Source of the DNA: Zobellia laminariae
GTDB lineage: Bacteria; Bacteroidota; Bacteroidia; Flavobacteriales; Flavobacteriaceae
Direction: 5' to 3'
DNA: 64,000 nucleotides
Assembly (NCBI RefSeq): GCF_009725995.1
Contig: NZ_RCNS01000003.1
Location: 496,001 to 560,000, forward strand
Every line of letters begins with the position of its first letter. The stretch's first letter is position 1. Positions 16,022-25,813 of this stretch are shown in pieces. The position numbers were made by a program, and so were the translations under genes. Below the pieces are notes generated by a model. It saw only the letters and a program-made list of their open reading frames with translations. It was not told the origin of the DNA and searched no databases.

Positions 16022-16717
16022 CTAATCAATTTCTGCGGGTTTTAAAATCATGTCATTATCAGATGCTAACTTGGCAAATTCCTCTGCGCTTAGTGTATTA
16101 GATGGTTCTGTTCCTGGCTCTACCCCTACTTTTTTGAAAAAATCCAACAAACCATGTTTGGCATTTGGTACCGTCGCAAAAACCAGTTTTAAAGGTTCAT
16201 TGCCCGTATTTTGGAACGAATGCCATTCTCCCGGTGCCGTATACCATACATAGCCTTCTTTAACAACTGTTTCTTTACGCTCATCGTTCTCATAACTTAT
16301 AACAATACCCGTTCCTGATAGGAAATAAGCAATCTCTTCCGTTTTATTATGCTTGTGCTCTGGTAAGGCTCCACCTACTCCCAACTCGTATTTTGAAAAA
16401 CCTGAAGAAGCATTAGGGTGACTTTCAGAATCCATATAAATTTGAAGCAATCCTCCAGAACCCAATTTGTCTTTGCGCTCTGGAAATAGCCACAATTGCT
16501 GAGCGTCCTCTGGCGTTACTATTCTTTTACTAGGGTGCGAATGCGTAGAATTATCGTGACTATGAGATGCTTCTTTTTCGTCTAGGGAAAGTGCAGCTAG
16601 GGAGTCCTCTTTTTTCTTGGATGTATCCACATTTTCACCACAACCTTGAACGATGGTAAATACTATGGTTAGGGCAGCTAATTTCAGTACTTTAAGGTTC
16701 TTTTTGTTTTTTAGCAT
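16022..16717 (-). CDS. Cupin domain lipoprotein
   Basis: The 231-aa product has a lipoprotein signal peptide with lipobox VQGC and a histidine-rich linker (ASHSHDNSTHSHPSK, residues about 50-65) that may bind metal. The cupin barrel follows: motif 1 is PEHKHNKTEEIAYFLSGTG, holding two His and a Glu in metal-ligand positions, and motif 2 is PGEWHSFQNTG with the last His. It is thus a small metal-dependent cupin on the periplasmic or outer face. The substrate is unknown; germin-like or quercetinase-like activities are possible. It is monocistronic by position. Confidence 0.8.
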   Translation of the reverse strand: MLKNKKNLKVLKLAALTIVFTIVQGCGENVDTSKKKEDSLAALSLDEKEASHSHDNSTHSHPSKRIVTPEDAQQLWLFPERKDKLGSGGLLQIYMDSESHPNASSGFSKYELGVGGALPEHKHNKTEEIAYFLSGTGIVISYENDERKETVVKEGYVWYTAPGEWHSFQNTGNEPLKLVFATVPNAKHGLLDFFKKVGVEPGTEPSNTLSAEEFAKLASDNDMILKPAEID

Positions 16718-17018
16718 GGTTGAAACATTTATGATTGTTATTAAATTCCTATTGATAAAACAAAACTAGAGAGAATATACATAGTTTAACTGACTAGGAC
16801 TTTCAATAAATTGACTGAGTGTGTCAAAGCACTATTTTTGAAAGAATAACACCTATTTGGAGACTTCCTAAATTAAAAGCTGAAAACATCAGATAGCAAA
16901 ACAGACCGCTTCGTGTTGCAGAGAGAGGCTCGGTATTATGAGCGTTGTATGCTTTTTATGTAGTAACCCTCCTAAAACTGACTATATATATGTGGATGTG
17001 TTGATATGCATTATTTAT

Positions 17019-17112
17019 AAGACCCGTATACCAGTACTTAGAATTTACCCCTGAACAGCTAAAAGGAACCTATTTTACTAAACACTAAGCCGAAACAAAA
17101 GAGCTTATCTCC
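17019..17112. repeat. Repeat D2, copy 2
   Basis: AAGACCCGTATACCAGTACT to AAGAGCTTATCTCC; near-identical to 13073-13165, with differences spread evenly. It is non-coding in all frames examined. It lies between the cupin gene and the caspase-NACHT gene. Confidence 0.8.
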
Positions 17113-17176
17113 TACCCTACGTTTCTCATTCTAAACGCTTAGACCAACACGCCTCTCGCCTATTCCTGTACTGCGC

Positions 17177-17470
17177 AGCAGCACTATATTACTTACAAAA
17201 AGTTTGGAATTAGTGATTTAAGAGAACTTGTTTCTTTTGATTGACTATTTATTTTTAAAACGATGGTAGCTCTGTTAATAAACAGGGCTAACAAAAACCG
17301 GTCTTCTTTTAAAAAAGAATATTACTGATGTTCTACGTCGATAAATTCCTACGCTTTAACGAATAGTGTACATCTTACACCAAAGCTTACGGGTTTCTGT
17401 AAACGTATTATCATTTTTAGTGTGATATTTAAGAACTGTTCTGAGAAAAATTAAGCTGTTCAGTAAAAAT
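17177..17470. repeat. Dispersed diverged repeat D1, copy 2
   Basis: A diverged relative of 8352-8645, sharing the GAACTTGTTTCTTTTGATTG block, a TTTTTAAAAC block, a TAGCTCTGTT block and the closing GGGTTTCTGTAA block. The terminator hairpin present in copy 1 is absent here because the pairing arm has changed. Confidence 0.6.
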
Positions 17471-17567
17471 AGTTAGGGGTTATTTTAAAATAATTGCAGA
17501 AAATTATAACGTTTGTATAACTGTACCAGTGCGTATACACAGACCTTATACCTTATTAAAAAATAAT

Positions 17568-20500
17568 ATGGCGAATAAACTCTTTTTAATAGGGATTGAC
17601 ACCTATTTGAATCAAAAAAATTTACAAAGTTCAGTTAAAGATATAACTGATTTTAAAAATATTCTACTAGAAAAATTTGAATTCGAAGAAAAAGAAATTT
17701 ATGAAATAACTAATGAAAATGCCTCGAACAAAAAAATTCAAGATGCTTTCAGAGGATACATCAAAAGTCTTAATAGTGAAGATAATTTAATTATTTATTA
17801 TTCAGGACATGGAGAATATGATAGCCGATCCGATATAGGGTTTTGGATACCATATGACGCAAACGACTACACTAGTTATATTCCTAATAGCACAATTACT
17901 TCATATCTTGAAAGAATAAAATGCAAACATATTATTATTATATCTGACAGTTGTTTTTCAAATAGTTTACTACAGACAAGTGGTACTAAGAATATTAATG
18001 AATACTTTGAAAAAGATTCTAGATGGGCTTTAACTTCTGCTTTCAATGAAGCTAAGGATTCTGAAAAAAATTCTAATACACTATTTGCCGAAATTTTAAT
18101 TGAAACATTAGAAAACACCATTCAGGATATAAGAGTATCTGAACTTATTGAAAAAGTAAAAAAGCAATTTGAAATAAATGTTTTTCAAGCTCCACAAGGA
18201 GCACCTTTACTAATACAAGGACATAAAGGAGGTGAATTTATCTTTAAAATTAAACAGCATTTAGATAGAAGGACGTTTAAAGGCTATTTAGATTTTAAAA
18301 AAATTTTAAAACTATACAAACGTAATTCTACTTTTGAAGAACTTGAAACATTTGAAGATAAAACAGATAAAATTGGATATCAACTTTATCAAGAAGTTGA
18401 TAGTGTAATAAAAAAGTCAACTTACTATTTATATCTATACGAAGGTATAATTCAGACAAGAACATATAAAAGATTAAAGACCGAACACCCTTTAGTTTTT
18501 CAAGAAAAAAATCTTGTGATTCTAATGCCTATAGAAAAAGACCAAAAAAATATTGAAAGAAGAAAGAAAAATATCGCTGACAAATTTAAACCTATTAGCC
18601 TATTTTATATTGATGATTTTATTAGAGATCATTGTACACCAACTGTAATTTCAGATGATGACTCAAAATATTTAAATATTAATAATTTTGTTTTGCCTAT
18701 AGTAAACAATGATTCTGAAAATAACGAAATAAAAAAATTATTCAACGATTGGCATTACAAAAGAGACGAACCAATATTAGTTATAAAAGGTAGTGGAGGG
18801 ATTGGCAAAACAACACTAGCTCATTATTTCGCTGACAATCTTATCCAAAGTCACCCTTCACATTATGTTTTGTTTATTGACTCAATTCAAATTAAAGATA
18901 GTTTATTAAAAATAAAAATAGAGGCAACTTAAATCTATACAATTTTTATGAAGCCTTATTTGAAATAACTGATAATATTCAGGAAAAACTATCTGAGGAA
19001 GTGTTTCAACTTAACATAGATGCAGGGAACATATTAATAATTATTGATGGTTTAGATGAAGTAATATCCAAAATACCTAATTTCAGTGTTTCTGAATTTT
19101 TAGAATCTATAAAATCATCTACTACAGACTTAAGCAATGGAAAAGTAATAATCACTTGTCGCACTCATTTTTGGGATAATTCAAATTTTTCCGATGACCC
19201 ATTTACAATCATTGAACTAGAACCATTCAATGAAAAACAAAGTGAAGAATTTTTTAATATAAGTTTTGGCTCTTCAAATACCAGAAAGATAAATAAAGCA
19301 CTAAAACTTGCAAATGATTTTAAATTTCCTGGGAATAAAGCCAAACATATTTACCACCCTTATGTTCTTGATATAATTAGATCAATAATTGAGAATGAAG
19401 AAGATACTATTAATTTGGACTTGTCTGAACTAAATTCTTCATTTTTAAAAAACAAAATTAAAAATGATTATATAATATACCGCGTTTGCGATAGAGAAAT
19501 TAAACGTGTAGGTCAAATAAACGTAGATAAACAAATTCAATTTTTTATTTATTTATCTGTTGAAAAAAGAGGGGTTATAAAAGTTTCCAATTTAAAAAAT
19601 GAAATTGAAAAATCTTTAAACACCACAATTGACAAGACTAATGTAGAGGCATTTAAATCTCATCCCTTTTTAAAAATTATCGATTCAGTTATCACTTTTA
19701 AATATGACTTCTTGTCTGATTTATTTAAAAGTATATATCTCTCATCATTTTTTAATTATGAGAGTGAGACCAATGAAATATCTTTATTTTTTACAGATAT
19801 AGTTAGCGAAAGTTGTTGGTTTGGATCTGTTCTTAACTCTGATGTTGTTAAGAGAATTGAACAATGGGAAGAAAATGATAAACTTTTAGTTTCTGATTTA
19901 ATCTCTCAAGTAAAAACAAATCATTCAGATATAGATTCCAAAAAAATAATAGCTAACATTTTCAATCTTTGCCTAACAATTAATCACAAATTTAATCAGA
20001 ATAATATAATAACTAATACAGCTTTATTACGAGACTTATTTGAAGACCAACCTAATCATATAAAAGGACTTTCAATAATTAATATCAATAATGATCAGAA
20101 TATACTTTTCGATTTTGAAAATCAAAAAGTATTTGATTCAATCATTGATAATTATGATAATTTTTGGAAATGTAAGTTCAATAAAGATTCACATTTTTAC
20201 AATTCTGAGCTACTTAACCTAAATAATAAATTTAGCGATTCCGTTTTGGACAGATCAAACTTCATAGATTGTTCTTTTGATTCAACAATTGAAAAATCTT
20301 TGACCACATTAATGTCTAAAACTGAAAACAAAACATCGATAATTAAAAAGTTTTTACAAGATTTTTTTCATTTGTTTTATAGTAATGGACGATTAGGTAG
20401 ACAATGGGAACATAAGGTTATTACTCCCCGCTATAATGGTATAAATAGACCTAATGTTAATTATAAGAAGTTTATAAAAATTTTAAAAAAAAATGATGTT

Positions 20501-20635
20501 TTATTAGAAACAGAAGAATTAAACAAAGCAAAATTCGCTATTACTGAAACTAAAAAAGAGAGTGTTATAAAATTTATCAAAGATGGTACAATTTCAAATT
20601 CAATTGGAAAAATAATAACAGATTTAATTAAATAA
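17568..20635 (+). pseudogene. Caspase-NACHT (NLR-like) defence protein, frameshifted
   Basis: Start is ATG 17568 (MANKLFLIGIDTY). The N-terminal 220 residues form a caspase-like (C14) protease with H81 in YYSGHGEYD and C129 in ISDSCFSNS. A linker of about 180 residues follows, then a NACHT-type STAND ATPase with Walker A in IKGSGGIGKTTLAHYF (about 408). The frame stops at 18930-18932, but another frame continues directly (GNLNLYNFYEALFEIT, then Walker B ILIIIDGLDEV, then IITCRTHFW). The crossover lies between 18902 and 18929, in the A-rich stretch TTAAAAATAAAAATAG; one added base gives about 1,022 codons. The C-terminal half is a long helical region with a short pentapeptide-like patch. Proteins of this architecture are linked to phage defence in which ATPase sensing activates the protease. 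The gene is much more AT-rich than the core genes around it, suggesting transfer. Confidence 0.82.
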
Positions 20636-20662
20636 AAAACTAGCTTCTTATTAAGCAAAAAA

Positions 20663-20707
20663 GCCCCCGCTGGCGCTCGTTTGTAACGAGTGCTCCACAT
20701 GAGTATA
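20663..20707. repeat. Hairpin repeat H, copy 1
   Basis: GCCCCCGCTGGCGCTCGTTT, then GTAACGAGTGCTCCACATGA. CTCGTT and AACGAG pair as a hairpin. It is similar to 21429-21465 and lies 27 bases after the caspase-NACHT stop codon. Confidence 0.7.
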
Positions 20708-20832
20708 CAAGTAAAACCTAATCAGTGATAGACTAGTATCTCAATACCAAAACCCGAAAAATTAGCGTTTTTTATACAATATTTTTCATAAACAAGAACG
20801 CTAGCAGACATTTAATAAATATCTAAAAAGTT

Positions 20833-21399
20833 ATGAGAAAAAAATTATTTCTATTGTGTTTTTCACTTTTAAACTTCATCGGTTTTTCTCAAGAATATGA
20901 AGTAACCCCAAGCGGATTAAAAGACAAATCCAATATTGAAAATTCTTATGTAGTAATTCAAACACCAGAGAAGAATTCTTCAGAATTATATCAAAATGGG
21001 ATTAAATATATAAATGAAAATTACCAAAATCCGGAAGAAGTAATTAAAGGTAAAACTGAAAACGAATATTTGCGATTTGAGACTTACGTTCCACAATTTA
21101 CAAAAGTGAATAATAGTGGAGCAAAATTAGACGTAAGCATGAAATATTCTACGGAGTTGAGATTTAAGGACGGGAAAGTTCGATTTGAAATAAATGCTTT
21201 AAGTATTACTGCCGACAATGGTGGACGCAATGTTGAGTTTATTGGAAGTATTTGGAAAGGCTATCCAATTTATAATAAGAAAAATGGAAAATTAAGACTT
21301 CCTGAGACCAAATCTGAATTGGAAAACTACTTTAATGATAAAATAAGAGAATTGAAAAACTTCTTATTAGGCTTGGAAACTAAAAAAGACGATTGGTAG
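20833..21399 (+). CDS. Secreted DUF4468 (TBP-like fold) protein
   Basis: The 188-aa protein has a cleavable signal peptide (MRKKLFLLCFSLLNFIGFSQ). The remainder matches the DUF4468 family with a TBP-like fold: NSYVVIQTPEKNSSELYQNG, then YINENYQNPEEVIKGKTENE, then a strand pair around VSMKYSTELRFKDGKVRFEI. Family members are periplasmic or secreted Bacteroidota proteins without an assigned activity. It is monocistronic, between two copies of a short hairpin repeat (20663 and 21429), which may mark a transferred unit. Confidence 0.75.
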   Translation: MRKKLFLLCFSLLNFIGFSQEYEVTPSGLKDKSNIENSYVVIQTPEKNSSELYQNGIKYINENYQNPEEVIKGKTENEYLRFETYVPQFTKVNNSGAKLDVSMKYSTELRFKDGKVRFEINALSITADNGGRNVEFIGSIWKGYPIYNKKNGKLRLPETKSELENYFNDKIRELKNFLLGLETKKDDW

Positions 21400-21428
21400 G
21401 TAGACAAGGCCAAAACTAATTAATAAAT

Positions 21429-21465
21429 CCCCCCGCTAACGCTCGTTTTCAACGAGTGCTCCATA
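21429..21465. repeat. Hairpin repeat H, copy 2
   Basis: CCCCCCGCTAACGCTCGTTT, then TCAACGAGTGCTCCATA. It has the same CTCGTT/AACGAG hairpin and flanks as 20663-20707. The two copies bracket the DUF4468 gene in direct orientation. Confidence 0.7.
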
Positions 21466-21697
21466 CAGTTTTTGCAAGTAATAATAAGGCCTTTTGATGG
21501 ATAAGAATAGGTTAATGACCAGTGCAGGTAAAGCTTTTTACTAATACTTTCAACCTTACAACGATAACTTAGATTGCGTACCAAATTTTAATTAATCAGA
21601 AGCGGTATTAAAAAATTATTATGGAAAAATGAATCTCAAAATAGTTAACGGATTCTTAATTAATACTATAAATTTGATTTAGCAAAAATGCCAGCAG

Positions 21698-22213
21698 ATG
21701 AACTTCACATTAAAAAACATCCCTCTCTATTTTCTAATTATCTTCTTTTTTAATTCTTGCTCTAAAGAAGATGACCCGGAAACAATTACGGAGGAATTTG
21801 GTGAAATTGAGGTTGTAGTGACTTTTAGTGAAGGATACGATAAACTGTACTCTTTACGTATGATTACTTATGGAGTAAGAGACGGAGAAAATATGATCCC
21901 TAGATTCATTCCGGTCACGTATCTGAACACAGGCATAGATTATGACGATTCTGGATTCATTGAAGAGCAATTTGAAGATACTATTCATAGTTTTAAGACT
22001 ACAGAAGACTCCAAACGTTTTAATTACGGCATTATACTACGTTCGGAATTACAAGACCCTTTTCAGGTAGACTATTCCGTTAAATTCTATTTTAACGGGG
22101 AGCTAGTACACACCCATAGTTTCTCAGAAAGCAACATAACTCAAAGTGTTAACGAATTAGGCGGCTGGAGCTCAACAGATGGTTTTTATCAAAATTCTTT
22201 AATAATTTTATAA
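21698..22213 (+). CDS. Hypothetical lipoprotein (171 aa)
   Basis: The start gives MNFTLKNIPLYFLIIFFFNS followed by the lipobox cysteine (FNSC). The mature part is acidic at first (SKEDDPETITEEFGE) and then beta-rich, with EIEVVVTFSEGYDKLYSLRM and a later VDYSVKFYFNGELVHTHSF. The strand pattern suggests an immunoglobulin-like or carbohydrate-binding sandwich, but no family is recognised. It is probably an outer-membrane or periplasmic lipoprotein. No operon partner is evident; 147 bases separate it from the next gene. Confidence 0.65.
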   Translation: MNFTLKNIPLYFLIIFFFNSCSKEDDPETITEEFGEIEVVVTFSEGYDKLYSLRMITYGVRDGENMIPRFIPVTYLNTGIDYDDSGFIEEQFEDTIHSFKTTEDSKRFNYGIILRSELQDPFQVDYSVKFYFNGELVHTHSFSESNITQSVNELGGWSSTDGFYQNSLIIL

Positions 22214-22360
22214 ATCATTCCTGACGCTACAACCTAAAAATCCAGTCCAAAATAATCCATAAGTTTTATACACCTTCCCGTATAAGTAAATAAAGAATTA
22301 CTACAACGAATATTTAATTCGCCACTTTTCATAAATACGTACGTTGCCAAAATTATAAGA

Positions 22361-22921
22361 ATGAAAAACATTTTAATTCTAGTATTGCTATTAACAGTTC
22401 ATAAAACATACTCCCAAAATAACTTTTACGAATCTACCTGTGATTGTATCAATCAAATAAAGGATAAATCCAATGAAAGTGAATTAGCCTATAGAACTAA
22501 AGATTGTTTAAAGGAATCGACTACCAATCATCCCGAAAAAGTTAAAAAAATTTTAGAAAACTTCGCGAATGATAATCCTAAAAAGAGCCCTGAATTAACA
22601 GAAAAGAATACCTCTTACATATTATCCGAAGGACTAAAAACCAATTGTCCCGAATTTGCTAAAATTGATTCCCTGTTTACTACACTGCGAAACAATTCTG
22701 AAAATATTATCGAAAAAGTGGCTGATGACATTTGCACTCAGGCAAAAATTGAACCTAAATTATCAGGGCAAGTCGTTGACAGAATTAGAAAAAAAAGTAT
22801 CGAAAAATATTTAGTCAGTATTTATGGGCAATATAATCTTAGTGATAGTTTAGATTTCAGCCGATTTGAAAATGATCTTAAATTAGAGCTTGAGGAAAAC
22901 TGTGATGTTCCTAATAAGTAA
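22361..22921 (+). CDS. Hypothetical secreted protein with CDC motif (186 aa)
   Basis: A signal peptide (MKNILILVLLLTVHKTYSQ) is followed by NFYESTCDCINQIKDKS. The mature protein is helical and rich in Lys, Glu and Asn, with six cysteines (two in CDC, then DCLKES, NCPEF, ICTQ and NCDVP), which suggests disulfides in the periplasm. Small helical proteins with an N-terminal CDC motif recur in Flavobacteriia, but no function is known to me. It is not evidently in an operon. Confidence 0.62.
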   Translation: MKNILILVLLLTVHKTYSQNNFYESTCDCINQIKDKSNESELAYRTKDCLKESTTNHPEKVKKILENFANDNPKKSPELTEKNTSYILSEGLKTNCPEFAKIDSLFTTLRNNSENIIEKVADDICTQAKIEPKLSGQVVDRIRKKSIEKYLVSIYGQYNLSDSLDFSRFENDLKLELEENCDVPNK

Positions 22922-23011
22922 TAAAATAACGTTTCTTAACCAACCCGTAATATAAATTAGACATTCATCCAATTAAAGAAATACTAATGGACACTGAATT
23001 CTATCAAAACC

Positions 23012-23653
23012 TCAATCCATTTCTATTAGATTATATTCCCCCTGCTTTTTCAACATACCAATTAAGTGTTGTTTTATGGTTTGCATAGGTTCAGAATCCA
23101 CCACAAAGTCCGTAGAAAATACGAGGAATAATTTATTGTTTTGTTGTACCCATATCCAACTAATAAATTTAAAATGTATTTCTCGTTCCCTATAATTTTG
23201 TAGACTCTGAAAACAAGATTTAGCGCTGTTCTCATCTTTAAAAAACCATTCTTCCACCTTAATATTTCCTTTAGGGTGTTCTTCGTTTTTGGTTAAAAAA
23301 GAAACGTTTAATCGGGTTGCCTTTGTAAAATCACTATTATCAAAATCTTGGGCTAAGGTTCCCGCAAATCTTTTGGCTTTGTAATTGTTTAATCTTCGGG
23401 TTACATCTGCTTCATCCGCTATAGCGTCAGCATTTTTATACAAACTGCTTAAGCTTTCATTAAGTAGTGCTAATTGTTCTACAGCGTCTGTCTGAACGCT
23501 ATCAAATTGTACATTAAACACCTTAATGGGAGTCTCCGCAACACTATCATTTTGCACAGTTAATTGCTCAGGAATCAATTTGTTTTGGTTGTTAGCGCTT
23601 TTACAACTACAAAATGTAAGAACACTAAATAAAATAATACCTATCTGTTTCAT
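23012..23653 (-). CDS. Hypothetical lipoprotein (about 213 aa)
   Basis: I use the ATG at 23653 (MKQIGIILFSVLTFCSCKSA), which gives a short lipoprotein signal with CSC; a start at 23668 adds five residues. After a polar linker the protein has an amphipathic helical section (EQLALLNESLSSLYKNADAI) and then a mixed domain with KVEEWFFKDENSAKSCFQSL and FKFISWIWVQQNNKLFLVFS. No family is recognised. It is read towards the end of the preceding gene (convergent), with about 90 bases between stops. It is probably exported and lipid-anchored. Confidence 0.6.
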   Translation of the reverse strand: MKQIGIILFSVLTFCSCKSANNQNKLIPEQLTVQNDSVAETPIKVFNVQFDSVQTDAVEQLALLNESLSSLYKNADAIADEADVTRRLNNYKAKRFAGTLAQDFDNSDFTKATRLNVSFLTKNEEHPKGNIKVEEWFFKDENSAKSCFQSLQNYREREIHFKFISWIWVQQNNKLFLVFSTDFVVDSEPMQTIKQHLIGMLKKQGEYNLIEMD

Positions 23654-23804
23654 AACCATAGTTGCCAATGCATTACTCTACAATGATAAGAATAATGCTG
23701 GTTTCCTGTCGGCAATCTTAAAAATTTAAACCCCAAGGTTCAACTCTAGGTTACTATTAGCCGAATGGCCAGAAGTTACCTGCAACAGCTGAATCTTAGT
23801 TATC

Positions 23805-25283
23805 CTATGGACAAGTAAACTGAAGCTCAATTGGTTTTCTGGGTTCAAAATCTATATCGTCTCTATAGTCAATCAACTCAAAATTATGTTCTGGCCAAAC
23901 AATGTTGGTAGGGTTACAGGAGTTGTAAACAATACAGTCTACTATTTTATTAGCACCCGTACCTTCAGCAGTGCCAAATGCCGCAAATATTAAGGAATTA
24001 GAGGTAGGCACCCCCCTATTCTGTCCTAAATCACCACAAATAATTTGCTTCGCACGTATTCTGGTAAAAGTCACATTTTTAGAACCTTCCACAGAAGAAA
24101 CTACACCATTGCCCATTTCTAGAAAATCTACATCTTCAACCAATCCGCCAAAGCCACCACGAGCACCTTCCGTATTCTGGTCTTCAAATAGTACACCTAC
24201 ACCAGTGGGGCTATTGTTACCTACGATCAAGCCTTTTTTAATTTGTTGTCCCGCACTTTTGTAGATACTAATGTTGTCTTCCGTCCAAGCGATATTCCGG
24301 TCGTTAATCACCGAAAAATTCTCTAATAATCCACCTATACATTTATCATATTGCACAAATTGCCCTCTAGGGTACGGACCTCTCATATTATGCCCTTCAA
24401 TATAGGTTAATACAGAATCATCGCACTGGTTTAAGCTAATGCCCGTAGAACCATCTTTAACTTTTACATTGGTAATCACTAAATTTTGAGATTCAATACC
24501 CTCAATACAATTTCTTGTGGCATCCGGTAAAGGACCACTAGACGGGGCATTGGTATAGGTAATGGAACAATTATTAATAGTTAAATTATCTGCATTTGCG
24601 AATTTAATGCCGGTATAGGCACCCGTATACTCAATGATACAGTTGGTTATCACTACGCCAGAAAAGTTACTTATTTCAATTCCATGCTGGTTAGAAGTTT
24701 TTATATATAGATTTTCTATACGTTGGTTATTGGCACTAACAGTGATAGGTCCTGATTCTTGAAGGTTAGATTTGCAAATGTTTCCGCTTAGAGACGGTAC
24801 TATAGTATACATTGCTGTGGTGCCATTTTCTGCAGTTACCGTATAGGTAATCTCACTGCTAAAATCTTGAACAGCCTTAGATTCCGGACTCACCGTAGCA
24901 CCTGATGATAACGCAATGGTAGGCATTAATTCCTGGATGGCCACGCTATAGGGATTCAGCTCTACATGAATTGTTTTAGTATCCTTATCCAATGTGCCTA
25001 TAACATCCGTAATAAGACCATCATTATCCGCCGTACTAAATCTAAACTCGGTTATTTCTGGTTCGGTAATGACCACAGGTGTTTCTGGAGTAGCATCTGG
25101 TGTATCTTCTGGAGAATCTTCCGGAGTAGTCTCTGGTATTACGTCAGGAGGTGTATTTGCAGTGTTAGGGGTATTGAATGTATCAGTATCCGATGAACAA
25201 GAGCCTAGTTGCAGTACTAGAAATGCAAATACCAGTAGTACTGTAGTTTTGAAGTAGGTAAGCTTACGCATAGTTCTAGCCAT
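23805..25283 (-). CDS. Lipoprotein with Ig-like domain and right-handed beta-helix
   Basis: The protein is 492 aa; an ATG at 25271 (MRKLTYFK) may be the true start. A lipobox LGSC is followed by a low-complexity linker built of TPE, SPED and TPDA repeats (residues about 35-75). An Ig-like domain related to DUF5018-type modules follows (ITEFRFSTADNDGLIT to TVTAENGTTAMYTI). From about residue 170 to 460 there are repeated short strands with N ladders (VVITNCIIEYTG, LTINNCSITYT, LVITNVKVKDGS), typical of a parallel right-handed beta-helix as in polysaccharide lyases and epimerases. Polysaccharide binding or processing at the cell surface is plausible; no catalytic set can be assigned. Confidence 0.75.
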   Translation of the reverse strand: MARTMRKLTYFKTTVLLVFAFLVLQLGSCSSDTDTFNTPNTANTPPDVIPETTPEDSPEDTPDATPETPVVITEPEITEFRFSTADNDGLITDVIGTLDKDTKTIHVELNPYSVAIQELMPTIALSSGATVSPESKAVQDFSSEITYTVTAENGTTAMYTIVPSLSGNICKSNLQESGPITVSANNQRIENLYIKTSNQHGIEISNFSGVVITNCIIEYTGAYTGIKFANADNLTINNCSITYTNAPSSGPLPDATRNCIEGIESQNLVITNVKVKDGSTGISLNQCDDSVLTYIEGHNMRGPYPRGQFVQYDKCIGGLLENFSVINDRNIAWTEDNISIYKSAGQQIKKGLIVGNNSPTGVGVLFEDQNTEGARGGFGGLVEDVDFLEMGNGVVSSVEGSKNVTFTRIRAKQIICGDLGQNRGVPTSNSLIFAAFGTAEGTGANKIVDCIVYNSCNPTNIVWPEHNFELIDYRDDIDFEPRKPIELQFTCP

Positions 25284-25474
25284 AATGGGTGTTTAATTCA
25301 TTAATACATAACTAAATAGGTTCGCATTACATTTGAAAAACCTACTCCCTTTGGATAACTATTTTTTAAGCTGATTGTTGTTCTTAAAGAGGAAACATTT
25401 TACCACCCAAAGGTCTAATTACTCTTTTTAATTTAAGTACGCCATACTTTGGCTTAATTCATGTGGGGCAGTAA

Positions 25475-25566
25475 ACTACCTCTAGGCAAGCCCTCGAGAC
25501 ATTAAAAAGTATACACATTGATTTCGAGGCAGGCCTCGGAGCATTTAAACTTGATTATCGATTAAA
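25475..25566. repeat. Palindromic repeat P, copy 2
   Basis: ACTACCTCTAGGCAAGCCCT, CGAGACATTAAAAAGTATAC, GAGGCAGGCCTCGGAGCATT and GATTATCGATTAAA. It is closely similar to 15761-15853, with compensating changes in parts of the stems. Confidence 0.72.
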
Positions 25567-25613
25567 AATCAATACTTTAAATCTCGTAAATCAATTAAAT
25601 CTTAAACCGGAAC

Positions 25614-25715
25614 ACTAATGAAAAAAATCATGAGGTTACCTGTACAACACTGATTACCTATGACCGTTCCGAATTTGGAACAAGTGAACTAAATCCAAAA
25701 TTTGAAAATGCTTAA
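25614..25715 (+). pseudogene. Decayed fragment of an alpha/beta-hydrolase gene
   Basis: In one frame the DNA reads EKNHEVTCTTLITYDRSEFG, then TSELNPKFENA and a stop. The intact hydrolase gene at 26774 reads EKIHTVTGTTLITYDRSGIG, then TSELNPKLKNDA at the equivalent place. The match ends abruptly on both sides, and no start or catalytic serine region is present, so this is the remnant of a duplicated or replaced hydrolase gene lying 1.2 kb upstream of its relative. Confidence 0.82.
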
Positions 25716-25813
25716 AAGAACGATTAGCTAGTGCAGACTTGGAGTTTATTTCAATTGCCGGTTGAAAAGCAAAAATATGATAGTTGTAAGCGGTTTTTAT
25801 TTTAATATGTTGA

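Larger units (their letters stand above)
16718..17567. other. 850-base gene-free region made of repeats
   Basis: I find no supportable gene here. The region holds repeat D2 copy 2 (17019-17112) and repeat D1 copy 2 (17177-17470), joined by a C-rich stretch near 17145-17175. It ends with the AT-rich leader of the caspase-NACHT gene (TTTGTATAACTGTACC near 17512). Upstream of 17019 nothing is recognised. Confidence 0.5.
25284..25813. other. Gene-free region with palindromic repeat and a gene remnant
   Basis: A 530-base divergent intergenic region between the beta-helix lipoprotein and the LytTR regulator. It holds palindromic repeat P copy 2 (25475-25566) and a decayed fragment of the alpha/beta-hydrolase gene (25614-25715). 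Nothing else is recognised. Confidence 0.6.

Noticed and set aside
18902..18932. Programmed -1 ribosomal frameshift in the caspase-NACHT gene
   Set aside because: The A-rich tract does not give a canonical X XXY YYZ heptamer in the zero frame, and no obvious downstream stem or pseudoknot is seen. A one-base loss is simpler.
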